Below the pieces are notes generated by a model. That model was not told the origin of the DNA. It made no database searches and saw only the letters and a program-made list of their open reading frames with translations. From Butyrivibrio sp. WCD3002 (GTDB lineage Bacteria; Bacillota; Clostridia; Lachnospirales; Lachnospiraceae), in contig NZ_AUJO01000007.1 in the NCBI RefSeq assembly GCF_000424265.1, positions 62,001-126,000 of the forward strand: a DNA stretch of 64,000 nt, written 5' to 3'. Position 1 is the first letter of the stretch. Each line of letters begins with the position of its first letter. Position numbers and translations under genes: made by a program. Of the stretch, positions 1 through 7,384 are shown in pieces.

Positions 1-494
1 TCGGTCCTGACCTTGTGGTGGGTGCTGTTGCTGCTTATGAGATGTATGGCGGACCTGTGATTGTTATAGATTTTGGAACAGCTACTACATACGTTTATAT
101 CGATGAAAAGGCTGAGTTTTCAGTAGGTGTAGTAAGTCCCGGAATCAGAATCTCAGCAAAGGCGCTGTGGCAGGATACAGCAAAGCTCCCTGAGATAGAG
201 ATCAAAAAGCCTGACAGTATCCTTGCTCAGGAGACCATAAGCTCCATGCAGGCAGGACTTGTGTATGGTCAGATCGGTCAGACCAAGTACATAATTTCCG
301 AAATGAAAAGAGAGCTTGGCAGGGACGATATAAAGGTTGTCGCAACAGGCGGCCTTGGAAGACTGATATCAGAAGAAGTTGAGGAGATAGATATCTATGA
401 ACCTAACCTTCTTATACACGGGCTTCGTATTATTTATGAAAAGAACAAGCGCAACAAGCCGCATAATGAAGGGTTTACAGAGGCAGAAGAGTAA
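1..494 (+). CDS. coaX: Type III pantothenate kinase, 5'-truncated by window edge
   Basis: This is the C-terminal part of a CoaX-type pantothenate kinase, which phosphorylates pantothenate in the first step of coenzyme A synthesis in the cytosol. The reading frame is open from base 3, so the N-terminal part lies outside the window. Visible family signatures are [12 protein letters not shown] at the very start, followed by [10 protein letters not shown] (ASKHA-fold nucleotide-binding strand) and VVSPGIRIS. The end, with VATGGLG and a short charged tail, fits the normal C-terminus of the family. The stop is followed at once by the next gene (ATG at 494 overlaps the TAA), which suggests translational coupling and a common operon with the following gene and dusB. 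Confidence 0.93.
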   Translation, partial: GPDLVVGAVAAYEMYGGPVIVIDFGTATTYVYIDEKAEFSVGVVSPGIRISAKALWQDTAKLPEIEIKKPDSILAQETISSMQAGLVYGQIGQTKYIISEMKRELGRDDIKVVATGGLGRLISEEVEEIDIYEPNLLIHGLRIIYEKNKRNKPHNEGFTEAEE

Positions 495-1075
495 TGAGTA
501 ATAAAAATTTTGAAGAAAAAGAAACAAGAGAAGTTTACAGTGATTCAGAGAGCGTAGGTGATGAGAATAAACCTCATTCAGAGACACTTGACGGTAAAAA
601 GCCTGAGGGCAGAAGACTTATCATAAATAAAGAAACAGGTAAGATCACCAATGCAGAAACAGGCGAAGAGGTATCAGATATCCAGGTGGTGACTGAAGAC
701 GGCTCTCTTGGCAGCGTATCAGCAGGAGGAAGGATCATCCTCTGCGGAGCAAATGCGTATGAGATGAAGTATTATTTTAATCCTCTTTTCAAGAAGATTC
801 CTGAAAGTATCCAGAAGGAGCTGCACATTATATCTGTGCTTTTTACTCAGGAAGCAGGTGGTGTTTTCACAATCGAGTTTGAGGATGACGGAACCATTAC
901 AATGGAGACCACAAGAGATGAAGATGATATCACCTATGATGAGATAAGCGCAGGACTTCTTATTGGTGAAGTCAGAAGACAGAGACAGGATCTCTTTGAG
1001 GCACTTCAGATGTACTACAGAGCCATGATCCTTCATGAGGATGTCAGCGCTATCTTAAGTGAGGATGATGAGTAA
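494..1075 (+). CDS. Conserved hypothetical protein, DUF6145-like
   Basis: A 193-residue cytosolic protein without signal peptide or membrane segment. The first 40 residues are charged and probably disordered; the following region contains INKETGKITNAETGEEV, and the C-terminal half (about 75-185) is mixed alpha/beta and ends in an acidic tail. I recall proteins of this type between coaX and dusB in Lachnospiraceae as DUF6145, but this assignment is from memory. No catalytic motif is visible. It overlaps coaX by one base upstream and dusB by one base downstream, so it is a middle gene of a tightly coupled three-gene unit. Function unknown. Confidence 0.75.
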   Translation: MSNKNFEEKETREVYSDSESVGDENKPHSETLDGKKPEGRRLIINKETGKITNAETGEEVSDIQVVTEDGSLGSVSAGGRIILCGANAYEMKYYFNPLFKKIPESIQKELHIISVLFTQEAGGVFTIEFEDDGTITMETTRDEDDITYDEISAGLLIGEVRRQRQDLFEALQMYYRAMILHEDVSAILSEDDE

Positions 1076-2103
1076 TGCAAAGACACTTTAATGCTTTTCG
1101 GGATAAAAGTGTAAAATATAATGATTATCTTCATCCGCTTTTGATAGGTGATGTGGAACTGAAAAACAATATTATCTTAGGTCCCATGGCAGGAGTATCG
1201 GACCTGCCATTCAGGCTTTTGTGCAATGAGATGGGAGCAGGACTTGTCTGCATGGAGATGGTAAGCGGCAAGGCCATAACCTACAATAATAAAAACACCG
1301 GTATGATGATGGAGATACATCCGTCAGAGCATCCGGTATCGCTGCAGCTTTTTGGAAGTGAACCTGAGATAATGGCAGAGGCCACAAGAATAATTTCTAA
1401 CAGACCCTACGACATCCTTGATATAAACATGGGATGTCCCGTGCCAAAGGTTGTATCCAACGGTGAAGGTTCCGCTCTCATGAAAAAACCTGAGCTTATA
1501 GAGAAAATTGTAGCGGCAATGGTAAACGAAACAGACAGACCTGTGACCGTTAAAATAAGAAAAGGTTTTACGGAATCAAGCGTCAACGCAGTTGAATGTG
1601 CGCTGGCAGCAGAAGAGGGCGGTGCATCCGCAGTGGCTGTCCATGGAAGAACCAGAGAGCAGTATTACAGCGGGAAGGCTGACTGGAACATAATCCGCAG
1701 AGTAAAGGAAGCTGTAAGGGTTCCCGTAATCGGTAACGGAGATGTTGCAGACGGACCAAGCGCAAAGGCAATGATAGAAGAAACCGGGTGCGACGGCGTA
1801 ATGATTGCAAGGGCTGCTGAAGGTAATCCCTGGATTTTCAGAGAGGTCATTTCATATCTGGAGACAGGGGAGGCAGTGCCAAGACCTTCTCTTAAGGAAA
1901 TGTATGAAACTGTTATCAGGCATGCGGATCTGCAACTTAAGTATAAGGGCGAGTACATAGGAATTCGTGAAATGAGAAAGCATGTAGCCTGGTATACCAC
2001 AGGGCTTCCGGGGTCAGCAAAGTTCCGCGCAGCAATCAATCAGATGGACGACATGGATTCTCTCAAGAAAGCCTGTGCGGAGATATTTAAAATAGAATCA
2101 TGA
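1075..2103 (+). CDS. dusB: tRNA-dihydrouridine synthase B
   Basis: A 342-residue FMN-dependent enzyme that reduces specific uridines to dihydrouridine in tRNA D-loops, using NADPH. Sequence support: LGPMAGVSDLPFRLL (FMN-binding TIM-barrel start), MEMVSGKAI, DINMGCPVPKV with the catalytic cysteine expected for Dus enzymes, VHGRTREQYYSG, and IARAAEGNPWIF. The length is usual for DusB (about 320-345). The ATG overlaps the stop of the preceding gene (TAATG). A weak hairpin at 2117-2141 follows the stop. In many Firmicutes dus precedes greA and lysS, and the order here is the same, which supports orthology. Confidence 0.96.
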   Translation: MQRHFNAFRDKSVKYNDYLHPLLIGDVELKNNIILGPMAGVSDLPFRLLCNEMGAGLVCMEMVSGKAITYNNKNTGMMMEIHPSEHPVSLQLFGSEPEIMAEATRIISNRPYDILDINMGCPVPKVVSNGEGSALMKKPELIEKIVAAMVNETDRPVTVKIRKGFTESSVNAVECALAAEEGGASAVAVHGRTREQYYSGKADWNIIRRVKEAVRVPVIGNGDVADGPSAKAMIEETGCDGVMIARAAEGNPWIFREVISYLETGEAVPRPSLKEMYETVIRHADLQLKYKGEYIGIREMRKHVAWYTTGLPGSAKFRAAINQMDDMDSLKKACAEIFKIES

Positions 2104-2116
2104 AAATAACTATTGG

Positions 2117-2148
2117 ATCGCACTGCTTAATGTGGTGCGATTCTCATA
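2117..2148 (+). terminator. Weak stem-loop after dusB
   Basis: A 7-bp inverted repeat (ATCGCAC at 2117-2123, GTGCGAT at 2135-2141) with an 11-nt loop follows the dusB stop by 13 nt. The T-tract behind it is interrupted (TCTCATAATTTT), so it is at best a leaky terminator between the coaX-dusB unit and the greA promoter. Confidence 0.45.
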
Positions 2149-2161
2149 ATTTTAAATAATT

Positions 2162-2190
2162 TTGACTTTTTATGCATATACATATATAAT
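2162..2190 (+). promoter_or_regulatory. Sigma-A type promoter of greA
   Basis: TTGACT (2162-2167) and TATAAT (2185-2190) are separated by exactly 17 bp. Both hexamers are at or one base from consensus. Transcription would begin near 2197, leaving a leader of about 60 nt before the greA ATG at 2261. This is the clearest housekeeping promoter in the window. Confidence 0.88.
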
Positions 2191-2260
2191 ACTTTGGACT
2201 ATAAACTCGTATATCACGGACGCAGATGGCGGTCCGATTTTAAGAAGGGAAGTTATAAAA

Positions 2261-2740
2261 ATGGAAGAGAAGAAAAACATTCTTACTTACGAAGGTCTTA
2301 AAGCTTATGAAGACGAGCTTCATGAACTCAAGGTAGTAAGACGTTCAGAAGTAGCTGAGAAAATCAAAGAAGCTCGTGAGCAGGGTGACCTTTCCGAGAA
2401 TGCTGAGTACGATGCAGCTAAAGATGAGCAGCGCGACATCGAGGCTCGTATCGAGGAGCTTGAGAAGATACTCAAGAACGCAGAAGTTGTTATCGATGAA
2501 GATGTTGATATCAACAAGGTTAACGTAGGTTGTAAGGTTAGACTTCTTGATATGGAAGTTAACGAAGAGATTGAATACAGCATCGTTGGTTCATCAGAGG
2601 CTAACAGCCTTAAGGGCAAGATCAGTAACGAGTCACCTGTTGGTAAGGCTCTTATCGGAGCAAAGGTTGGCGACATCGTTGATGCAGAGACACTTATGGG
2701 AGTTTTCCAGTACAAGGTATTAGGAATTGTTCGTAAGTAA
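2261..2740 (+). CDS. greA: Transcription elongation factor GreA
   Basis: A 159-residue GreA, which inserts an N-terminal coiled coil into the RNA polymerase secondary channel and stimulates cleavage of backtracked RNA. The coiled-coil tip carries the acidic signature GDLSENAEYDAAK (about residues 41-53), and the C-terminal FKBP-like domain ends in SPVGKALIGAKVGDIV. I place the start at the ATG 2261, preceded by AGAAGGGA, because this gives the standard family length; the frame is open further upstream, but that extension overlaps the promoter at 2162-2190. A strong terminator follows at 2758. Base and codon use match dusB and lysS, so it is a resident chromosomal gene. Confidence 0.97.
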   Translation: MEEKKNILTYEGLKAYEDELHELKVVRRSEVAEKIKEAREQGDLSENAEYDAAKDEQRDIEARIEELEKILKNAEVVIDEDVDINKVNVGCKVRLLDMEVNEEIEYSIVGSSEANSLKGKISNESPVGKALIGAKVGDIVDAETLMGVFQYKVLGIVRK

Positions 2741-2757
2741 TCTGAGATGGTATTAGT

Positions 2758-2794
2758 GTATTGGGGACGATGTAATTTGTCCCCAATACTTTTG
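2758..2794 (+). terminator. Rho-independent terminator of greA
   Basis: A perfect 11-bp stem (GTATTGGGGAC at 2758-2768, GTCCCCAATAC at 2779-2789) with a 10-nt loop is followed by TTTTG. It separates greA from lysS. Confidence 0.85.
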
Positions 2795-2830
2795 TAACTA
2801 TAGTTTTTTGTTTAGAAGAAGGAAAAAGAA

Positions 2831-4396
2831 GTGGCAGAGAATCAGCAGAATAATCAAAAGAACCAGAAGACAGAAGATATTAACCAGCTTAAGAAAGTAC
2901 GTCGTGAGAAGCTTGCTGACCTTCAGGCAGCAGGTAACGATCCTTTCCAGATCGTAAAATATGATCAGACACATCACGCACAGGAGATCAGAGATAACTT
3001 CGATAAGCTTGAAGTTGTACCCAAGACAGACGCAGAGGGTAAGCAGATCACTCCTGAGCTTTCAGAGATTCCTGAGGAGAAAATCGTTTCTCTTGCAGGT
3101 CGTATGATGAGCAAACGTGTTATGGGTAAGGCATCTTTTGCAAACCTTCAGGATAAGTCAGGCCGTATGCAGCTCTACGTTTCAAGAAACGATCTTGGCG
3201 ACGATTCCTACGCTGCATTTAAGAAGATGGATATCGGCGATATCATCGGCGTTAAGGGCTTTGCTTTCAGAACTAAGACAGGTGAGATTTCTGTTCATGT
3301 TAAGGAGCTGACTCTTTTATCCAAGTCACTGCAGCCCCTTCCGGAGAAATTCCACGGACTTACAGATACAGAGATTCGTTTCAGACAGCGTTATGTTGAC
3401 CTCATCATGAATGAAGAGGTTAAGGAAACTTTCATCAAGAGATCACAGATCATTCAGGAGATCCGTAACTTCCTTGCTGCAAGAGACTTCATGGAAGTTG
3501 AGACACCTATGCTGGTTGAGAATGCCGGCGGTGCAGCTGCAAGACCTTTCCTCACACATTACAATGCACTTGATGAGGAGAGAAAGCTTCGTATCTCACT
3601 TGAGCTCTATCTTAAGAGACTTATCGTAGGCGGACTTGAGAGAGTATTCGAGATCGGACGTGTATTCAGAAACGAAGGTACAGATACAAGACACAATCCT
3701 GAGTTCACACTTATGGAGCTTTATCAGGCATATACAGATTATGAAGGAATGATGGAGCTCACAGAGAGCATGTTCCGTTACCTTGCTGAGAAGGTTTGCG
3801 GCACAACACAGGTTCCTTACGGTGATCATATCATCGACCTGGGTAAGCCCTTCGAGCGCCTTACAATGAACGAAGCCATCAAGAAGTACGCAGGTGTTGA
3901 CTTCGATGCAGTTAAGACAGACGAAGAAGCTAAGGCTATTGCTAAAGAGCATCACGTTGAATTTGAGGATCGTCACACCAAGGGTGATATCATCAATCTC
4001 TTCTTTGAGGAGTTCTGCGAGGAGAAGCTGATCCAGCCTACATTTATCATGGATCATCCTATCGCTATTTCACCTCTTACCAAGAAAAAGCCCTCAGATC
4101 CTGAGAAGGTTGAACGTTTCGAGCTCTTCATCAACACATGGGAGATGTGCAATGCATACTCAGAGCTTAACGATCCCATCGACCAGCGTGAGCGTTTCGC
4201 AGCACAGGATGCCAATGCGGCAGCAGGCGATGACGAAGCAGAGCACACAGACGAAGACTTCCTAAACGCCCTTGAGATCGGCATGCCCCCCACCGGCGGC
4301 ATCGGTTATGGTATCGACAGACTTTGTATGCTGTTAACGAATAGCGCTAATATAAGGGAAGTTCTGCTCTTCCCGACACTTAAGTCCATGAAGTGA
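2831..4396 (+). CDS. lysS: Lysyl-tRNA synthetase, class II
   Basis: A 521-residue class II aminoacyl-tRNA synthetase that charges tRNA-Lys. An N-terminal OB-fold anticodon-binding domain (about 60-165) precedes the catalytic core with RFRQRYVDLI, motif 2 (VFEIGRVFRNEGTDTRHNPE) and motif 3 (GIGYGIDRLCML). The start is GTG at 2831 behind GAAGGAAAAAGA. The last 20 or so codons (from about 4333) use AAT, ATA, AGG and TTA, whereas the rest of the gene prefers AAC, ATC, CGT and CTT. This fits a 3' end rebuilt by integration of the mobile element that follows. Product and frame remain intact. Confidence 0.97.
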   Translation: MAENQQNNQKNQKTEDINQLKKVRREKLADLQAAGNDPFQIVKYDQTHHAQEIRDNFDKLEVVPKTDAEGKQITPELSEIPEEKIVSLAGRMMSKRVMGKASFANLQDKSGRMQLYVSRNDLGDDSYAAFKKMDIGDIIGVKGFAFRTKTGEISVHVKELTLLSKSLQPLPEKFHGLTDTEIRFRQRYVDLIMNEEVKETFIKRSQIIQEIRNFLAARDFMEVETPMLVENAGGAAARPFLTHYNALDEERKLRISLELYLKRLIVGGLERVFEIGRVFRNEGTDTRHNPEFTLMELYQAYTDYEGMMELTESMFRYLAEKVCGTTQVPYGDHIIDLGKPFERLTMNEAIKKYAGVDFDAVKTDEEAKAIAKEHHVEFEDRHTKGDIINLFFEEFCEEKLIQPTFIMDHPIAISPLTKKKPSDPEKVERFELFINTWEMCNAYSELNDPIDQRERFAAQDANAAAGDDEAEHTDEDFLNALEIGMPPTGGIGYGIDRLCMLLTNSANIREVLLFPTLKSMK

Positions 4397-4500
4397 TAAG
4401 CCCAGTATTCATGAGGGTTTTTGAGATAAGGAATGGCATTTTGACAAACTCCTGACAAACGGGAGATGAATTTAGAGGTTTGTAGATGCGCTCAGAGGCG
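4330..4500. other. Candidate left junction of the integrative element (attL region)
   Basis: Housekeeping genes end at lysS and element genes begin at 4653. The codon change near the lysS 3' end and the mobile-element content right after it place the junction inside or just behind the gene. At 4442-4461 the octamer TGACAAAC occurs twice about one helical turn apart and is flanked by a short inverted repeat (CTCC/GGAG), as arm-type recombinase sites often are. The attachment core itself cannot be set without the right end, which is not in the window. The call is an inference. Confidence 0.4.
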
Positions 4501-4550
4501 CACCGTTAAAAACAGAAAACTTTTTTTCGATAACTTTACAAAAGGTTATA

Positions 4551-4597
4551 AGAGTTACTTTTTAGAAAACAAAATTCTAAGAAGTAGCTCTTTTTTG
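4551..4597 (+). terminator. Stem-loop with T-tract before the element's first gene
   Basis: AGAGTTACTTTTTA (4551-4564) pairs with TAAGAAGTAGCTCT (4578-4591), with two G-U pairs, and six T follow. It lies 56 nt before the first element gene. It may terminate lysS transcription or insulate the element from its host promoter. Confidence 0.6.
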
Positions 4598-4652
4598 TTG
4601 GCTAATTCATGGATGGTTCTTCAGCACATAAAAAATAAGGAGGACATCATAC

Positions 4653-5018
4653 ATGAAAAGAAAAAAAGAAGACAGACCGTATTTTGATGATAACCGTGAT
4701 TACGTTGGCGAACTTGAAAATGAGAATGAGAAAAACAGTCCATTTAACCGGGAAGTTATAGTCCAGGAAAAAGTAGTGATGCGTACCTTGAGGAAAAAGT
4801 GGCTCAGATATAGGGATGCAGAAATTGTTTACAGCCTTGAGCACAAGAAAATTCTTGAGATGGCAGACCAGGCGGGAGCGATTTACAGGAGAGAAGGAAC
4901 CGTTCTGATCAACAGAGACATCTTTGATGAGTATCTTGAGAGATTCCACCAGCCTGCAGGAATGTATCAAACAAATGGTAATCGGGAGAAAAAAGTTTTG
5001 GAAGAAAGAGAGGGCTGA
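4653..5018 (+). CDS. Small HTH-like protein, DUF6462-type (excisionase-like)
   Basis: A 121-residue basic protein with RBS AAGGAGG before ATG 4653. After a charged N-terminus of about 45 residues comes a single helical domain: KKWLRYRDAEIVYSL, then AGAIYRREGTVLINRDIF. This resembles the MerR/Xis-like winged helix of the DUF6462 family that sits at the maintenance end of Lachnospiraceae conjugative elements (assigned from memory of the family pattern). It is paralogous to the next gene. Its position at the element boundary makes a role as excisionase or regulator of excision possible; this is inferred from context only. Confidence 0.7.
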   Translation: MKRKKEDRPYFDDNRDYVGELENENEKNSPFNREVIVQEKVVMRTLRKKWLRYRDAEIVYSLEHKKILEMADQAGAIYRREGTVLINRDIFDEYLERFHQPAGMYQTNGNREKKVLEEREG

Positions 5019-5020
5019 AT

Positions 5021-5272
5021 ATGTTCGGAACAATATGGATGTTCTCTGATCAGATTGATGATGAAGATATTCTGTTTGCCCAGAGAAGTTTTATCACCTA
5101 CAACATGGCCATTGATTACTACAAGATGAGCTACAGGGCAGTTACTCGTGTGGCAGACAGGTCCGGTGCCTTTTACAAACTTCATAAAAAAGTTCTCATA
5201 AACAGGGCAATCTTTGAGGACTACTTAAGAAAAAATGGAAAAGATGGGAGGAAAAAAGTATGTGCAAAGTAA
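5021..5272 (+). CDS. Second small HTH-like protein, DUF6462-type
   Basis: An 83-residue protein whose central region (SFITYNMAIDYYKMSYRAV, then SGAFYKLHKKVLINRAIF) aligns block by block with the preceding gene, so the two are tandem paralogues. It starts 2 nt after the preceding stop and overlaps the parA start by 13 bp, which implies translational coupling of all three. The N-terminal charged tail of its paralogue is missing. Likely a DNA-binding accessory protein; the target is unknown. Confidence 0.68.
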   Translation: MFGTIWMFSDQIDDEDILFAQRSFITYNMAIDYYKMSYRAVTRVADRSGAFYKLHKKVLINRAIFEDYLRKNGKDGRKKVCAK

Positions 5273-6042
5273 TCGCAATCGCTAATCAGAAAGGTGGGGT
5301 AGCTAAAACCACAACTGCAATGAATCTTGGAATAGGACTTGCTAACAAGGGGCATAAGGTACTTTTAATTGATAACGATCCACAAGGGAGTCTTTCTATC
5401 TGCATGGGATATAAGGATCCGGACAGCCTTGAACTCACTATCGTTGATGTTATCGAGAAGATTGTTAATGAGGAAGATATTCCGGAATGTTTCGCTATCA
5501 TGCACCACAGCGAGAACGTAGATCTTCTTCCTTCAAATATCGGATTATCCGCTGCAGAGGTATCACTTGTAAACGTAATGAGTAGAGAACTGGTACTTAG
5601 GGATTATGTGGAAAAGATAAAGGACCAGTATTCATACATCATCATTGATTGCATGCCATCTCTGGGTGTTATGACCGTAAATGCACTTGCTTGCGCTGAC
5701 ACTTGCCTCATACCCTGTGCCGCAGCATTTCTTCCTGTAAAGGGTCTTCAGGCACTGCTTAAGACCATCTATACAGTAAAGCGCAGACTTAATTCAAAGC
5801 TTGAGATTGAAGGAATTCTATTAACTATGGTTGATAAGAGAACCAACTATGCTAAGGAAATTATTGCAGAGGTTAATGAAGTATATGGCAAAAGCCTTCG
5901 AGTCCTTCCTACAGAGATTCCGCTATCAATCAGAGCAAGTGAAACATCTGCTATGAGTAAAAGCATATATGAATATGATCCAAAAGGCAAGGTGGCAAGT
6001 GCCTATAGTGAACTTACAGATTTTGTCGCAGATAATTCATGA
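5260..6042 (+). CDS. parA: ParA-family partition ATPase
   Basis: A 260-residue deviant-Walker ATPase. The motif KGGVAKTT is at residues 11-18, with DNDPQGS (switch I) near residue 40 and IIDCMPSLG (Walker B region) near residue 129. The length and the lack of an N-terminal DNA-binding extension fit type Ib or chromosomal Soj-like ParA. Such proteins position plasmids or excised circular ICEs on the nucleoid together with ParB. The parB gene follows after 15 bp with its own RBS (AAGGGGG). It acts in the cytosol and on the nucleoid. Confidence 0.94.
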   Translation: MCKVIAIANQKGGVAKTTTAMNLGIGLANKGHKVLLIDNDPQGSLSICMGYKDPDSLELTIVDVIEKIVNEEDIPECFAIMHHSENVDLLPSNIGLSAAEVSLVNVMSRELVLRDYVEKIKDQYSYIIIDCMPSLGVMTVNALACADTCLIPCAAAFLPVKGLQALLKTIYTVKRRLNSKLEIEGILLTMVDKRTNYAKEIIAEVNEVYGKSLRVLPTEIPLSIRASETSAMSKSIYEYDPKGKVASAYSELTDFVADNS

Positions 6043-6057
6043 AGGGGGTAATCAGAT

Positions 6058-6978
6058 ATGGCTGCTAAAAGAGAAAAGATACATTTTGAATCAGTAGATG
6101 AGCTTCTTGGAGCACCGGAATTTAAAGAAGGTACCGAAGAAATACAGATTAAAAAGGTACATCCATTTAAAGATCATCCTTTTAAAGTAGTTGATGATGA
6201 TAAGATGGCGGAACTTGTAGAGAGTATTAAGGTAAATGGGATTTTGTCTCCAGTACTTGTAAGACCGGACAAACAGGGCGGCTATGAGATGGTTTCAGGA
6301 CATAGAAGAATGCATGCCGCTAAATTGGCAGGACTTGAGGTTATGCCGGCGATTGTAAAAGAAATGTCCGATGATGAAGCAGTAATAATCATGGTGGATT
6401 CAAATGTCCAACGAGAAGAGATTTTACCTAGCGAGAGAGCTTATTCTCTGAAAATGAAGATGGATATTGTCAGAAAGCAGGGAAAGAGAAATGACCTCAA
6501 TGGAACTTCTGGCACTGAGTGCCAGAAGTTGACCGGCGACAGTGTAGGAGAAGAATTTGGACTAAGAGATAGGCAGGTCAGAAAATATGTAAAGCTCACA
6601 GATCTGATTCCTGAACTTATGCAGATGGTTGATGAAAAAGTTATTTCAATAGGAATGGGCTATGATATTTCTTTCTTTGATAAGGAAGTCCAGCAATGGA
6701 TTTATGAATACCGAAAAGAAAATGGCATTCTCAGACCAGAACAGATAGAAGCACTTAAGGCGCAGAAGAATCTTGAAAATATGCAACAGTACCCAGTTAT
6801 ACAGGTTTTGAACAGTGCGTTGCCTGAGCCTAAAACAAACGGAAAGGTCTCATTGTCAGAAAGAAAATTAAATAAGTATTTCCCTTCCCATATGCCTTCA
6901 AGGGAGCGTGAAAAGATTATCCTTGAGCTCCTTGCAAAGTGGAAGGAAGAACAGGAGGAAATGGCAGATGAAACTTGA
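6058..6978 (+). CDS. parB: ParB-family partition protein
   Basis: A 306-residue protein with the ParB/sulfiredoxin-like N-domain: NGILSPVLVRP, SGHRRMHAAKLAG (about residues 80-92) and SNVQREEILPSERA, followed by the central HTH (FGLRDRQVRKYVKLTDLIPEL). It should bind a centromere-like parS site and stimulate ParA. The C-terminal part is charged and helical. A 27-bp perfect palindrome lies inside this gene (6504-6530), in the segment coding for the linker between the N-domain and the HTH. The stop overlaps the start of the following rep gene by 11 bp. Confidence 0.93.
   Translation: MAAKREKIHFESVDELLGAPEFKEGTEEIQIKKVHPFKDHPFKVVDDDKMAELVESIKVNGILSPVLVRPDKQGGYEMVSGHRRMHAAKLAGLEVMPAIVKEMSDDEAVIIMVDSNVQREEILPSERAYSLKMKMDIVRKQGKRNDLNGTSGTECQKLTGDSVGEEFGLRDRQVRKYVKLTDLIPELMQMVDEKVISIGMGYDISFFDKEVQQWIYEYRKENGILRPEQIEALKAQKNLENMQQYPVIQVLNSALPEPKTNGKVSLSERKLNKYFPSHMPSREREKIILELLAKWKEEQEEMADET
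6504..6530. repeat. Perfect palindrome inside parB, candidate parS
   Basis: Two 13-bp arms (AACTTCTGGCACT at 6504-6516 and its exact complement at 6518-6530) flank a single central G. It is read through as ordinary codons of parB. Dyads of this size inside coding sequence are unusual, and the position in a parAB operon suggests a centromere site or autoregulatory operator. Confidence 0.6.
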
Positions 6979-7363
6979 TTATCATTACGGACGACAGGCA
7001 TTCCAGTATGCCATGGTAGAAATTCCACTGCTTATGTTTATTGATGATGCGTTTGAACCACTGTCTATAGAAGCAAAGGTTGTATATGGAATCCTGCTAC
7101 AAAGGATAAGGCTGGCAAATAGAAATGGCTGGCGGGATGAAGAAGGTAGGCTTTACGTGGTATATCCACTTGAACAGATGCATAAAGATATAGGACTTTC
7201 AACAAGAACAATCAGCACAGCACTGAAGCAATTGGAAGATATCGGGATTATTGATATCTGTATAAGAGGTCAGGGAAAACCTAATCTGTACTACGTGAAG
7301 AACTTTATATACAAGGATGAGGAAAACTGTTCCAGAGATGCAAAAATTGCATCTCTGGAATAA
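6968..7363 (+). CDS. Replication initiator-like protein A, short form
   Basis: A 131-residue protein; the start is the ATG at 6968, inside the end of parB, behind GGAGG at 6956. It has the RepA_N pattern: an opening IPLLMFID, LSIEAKVVYGILLQR (helix), GRLYVVYPLEQM, and an HTH (KDIGLSTRTISTALKQL) followed by GQGKPNLYYVKNF. RepA_N proteins initiate theta replication of Firmicute plasmids and of excised ICEs. This copy lacks the C-terminal domain of its neighbour. The last codons form a perfect 14-bp inverted repeat (7330-7360). Confidence 0.82.
   Translation: MKLDYHYGRQAFQYAMVEIPLLMFIDDAFEPLSIEAKVVYGILLQRIRLANRNGWRDEEGRLYVVYPLEQMHKDIGLSTRTISTALKQLEDIGIIDICIRGQGKPNLYYVKNFIYKDEENCSRDAKIASLE
7330..7360. 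repeat. 14-bp perfect inverted repeat at the 3' end of the short rep gene
   Basis: TTCCAGAGATGCAA (7330-7343) and its exact complement (7347-7360) flank AAA. The hairpin ends right before the TAA stop and has no T-tract, so it is not an ordinary terminator. It could stabilise the 3' end, pause transcription between the two rep genes, or be a protein-binding site. Confidence 0.65.
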
Positions 7364-7384
7364 GGAAGGGGGAGAAGAAATAAA

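Noticed and set aside
2162..2260. N-terminal extension of GreA from TTG 2162
   Set aside because: It overlaps a near-perfect promoter and would give an abnormal N-terminus; ATG 2261 has the RBS and the usual length.
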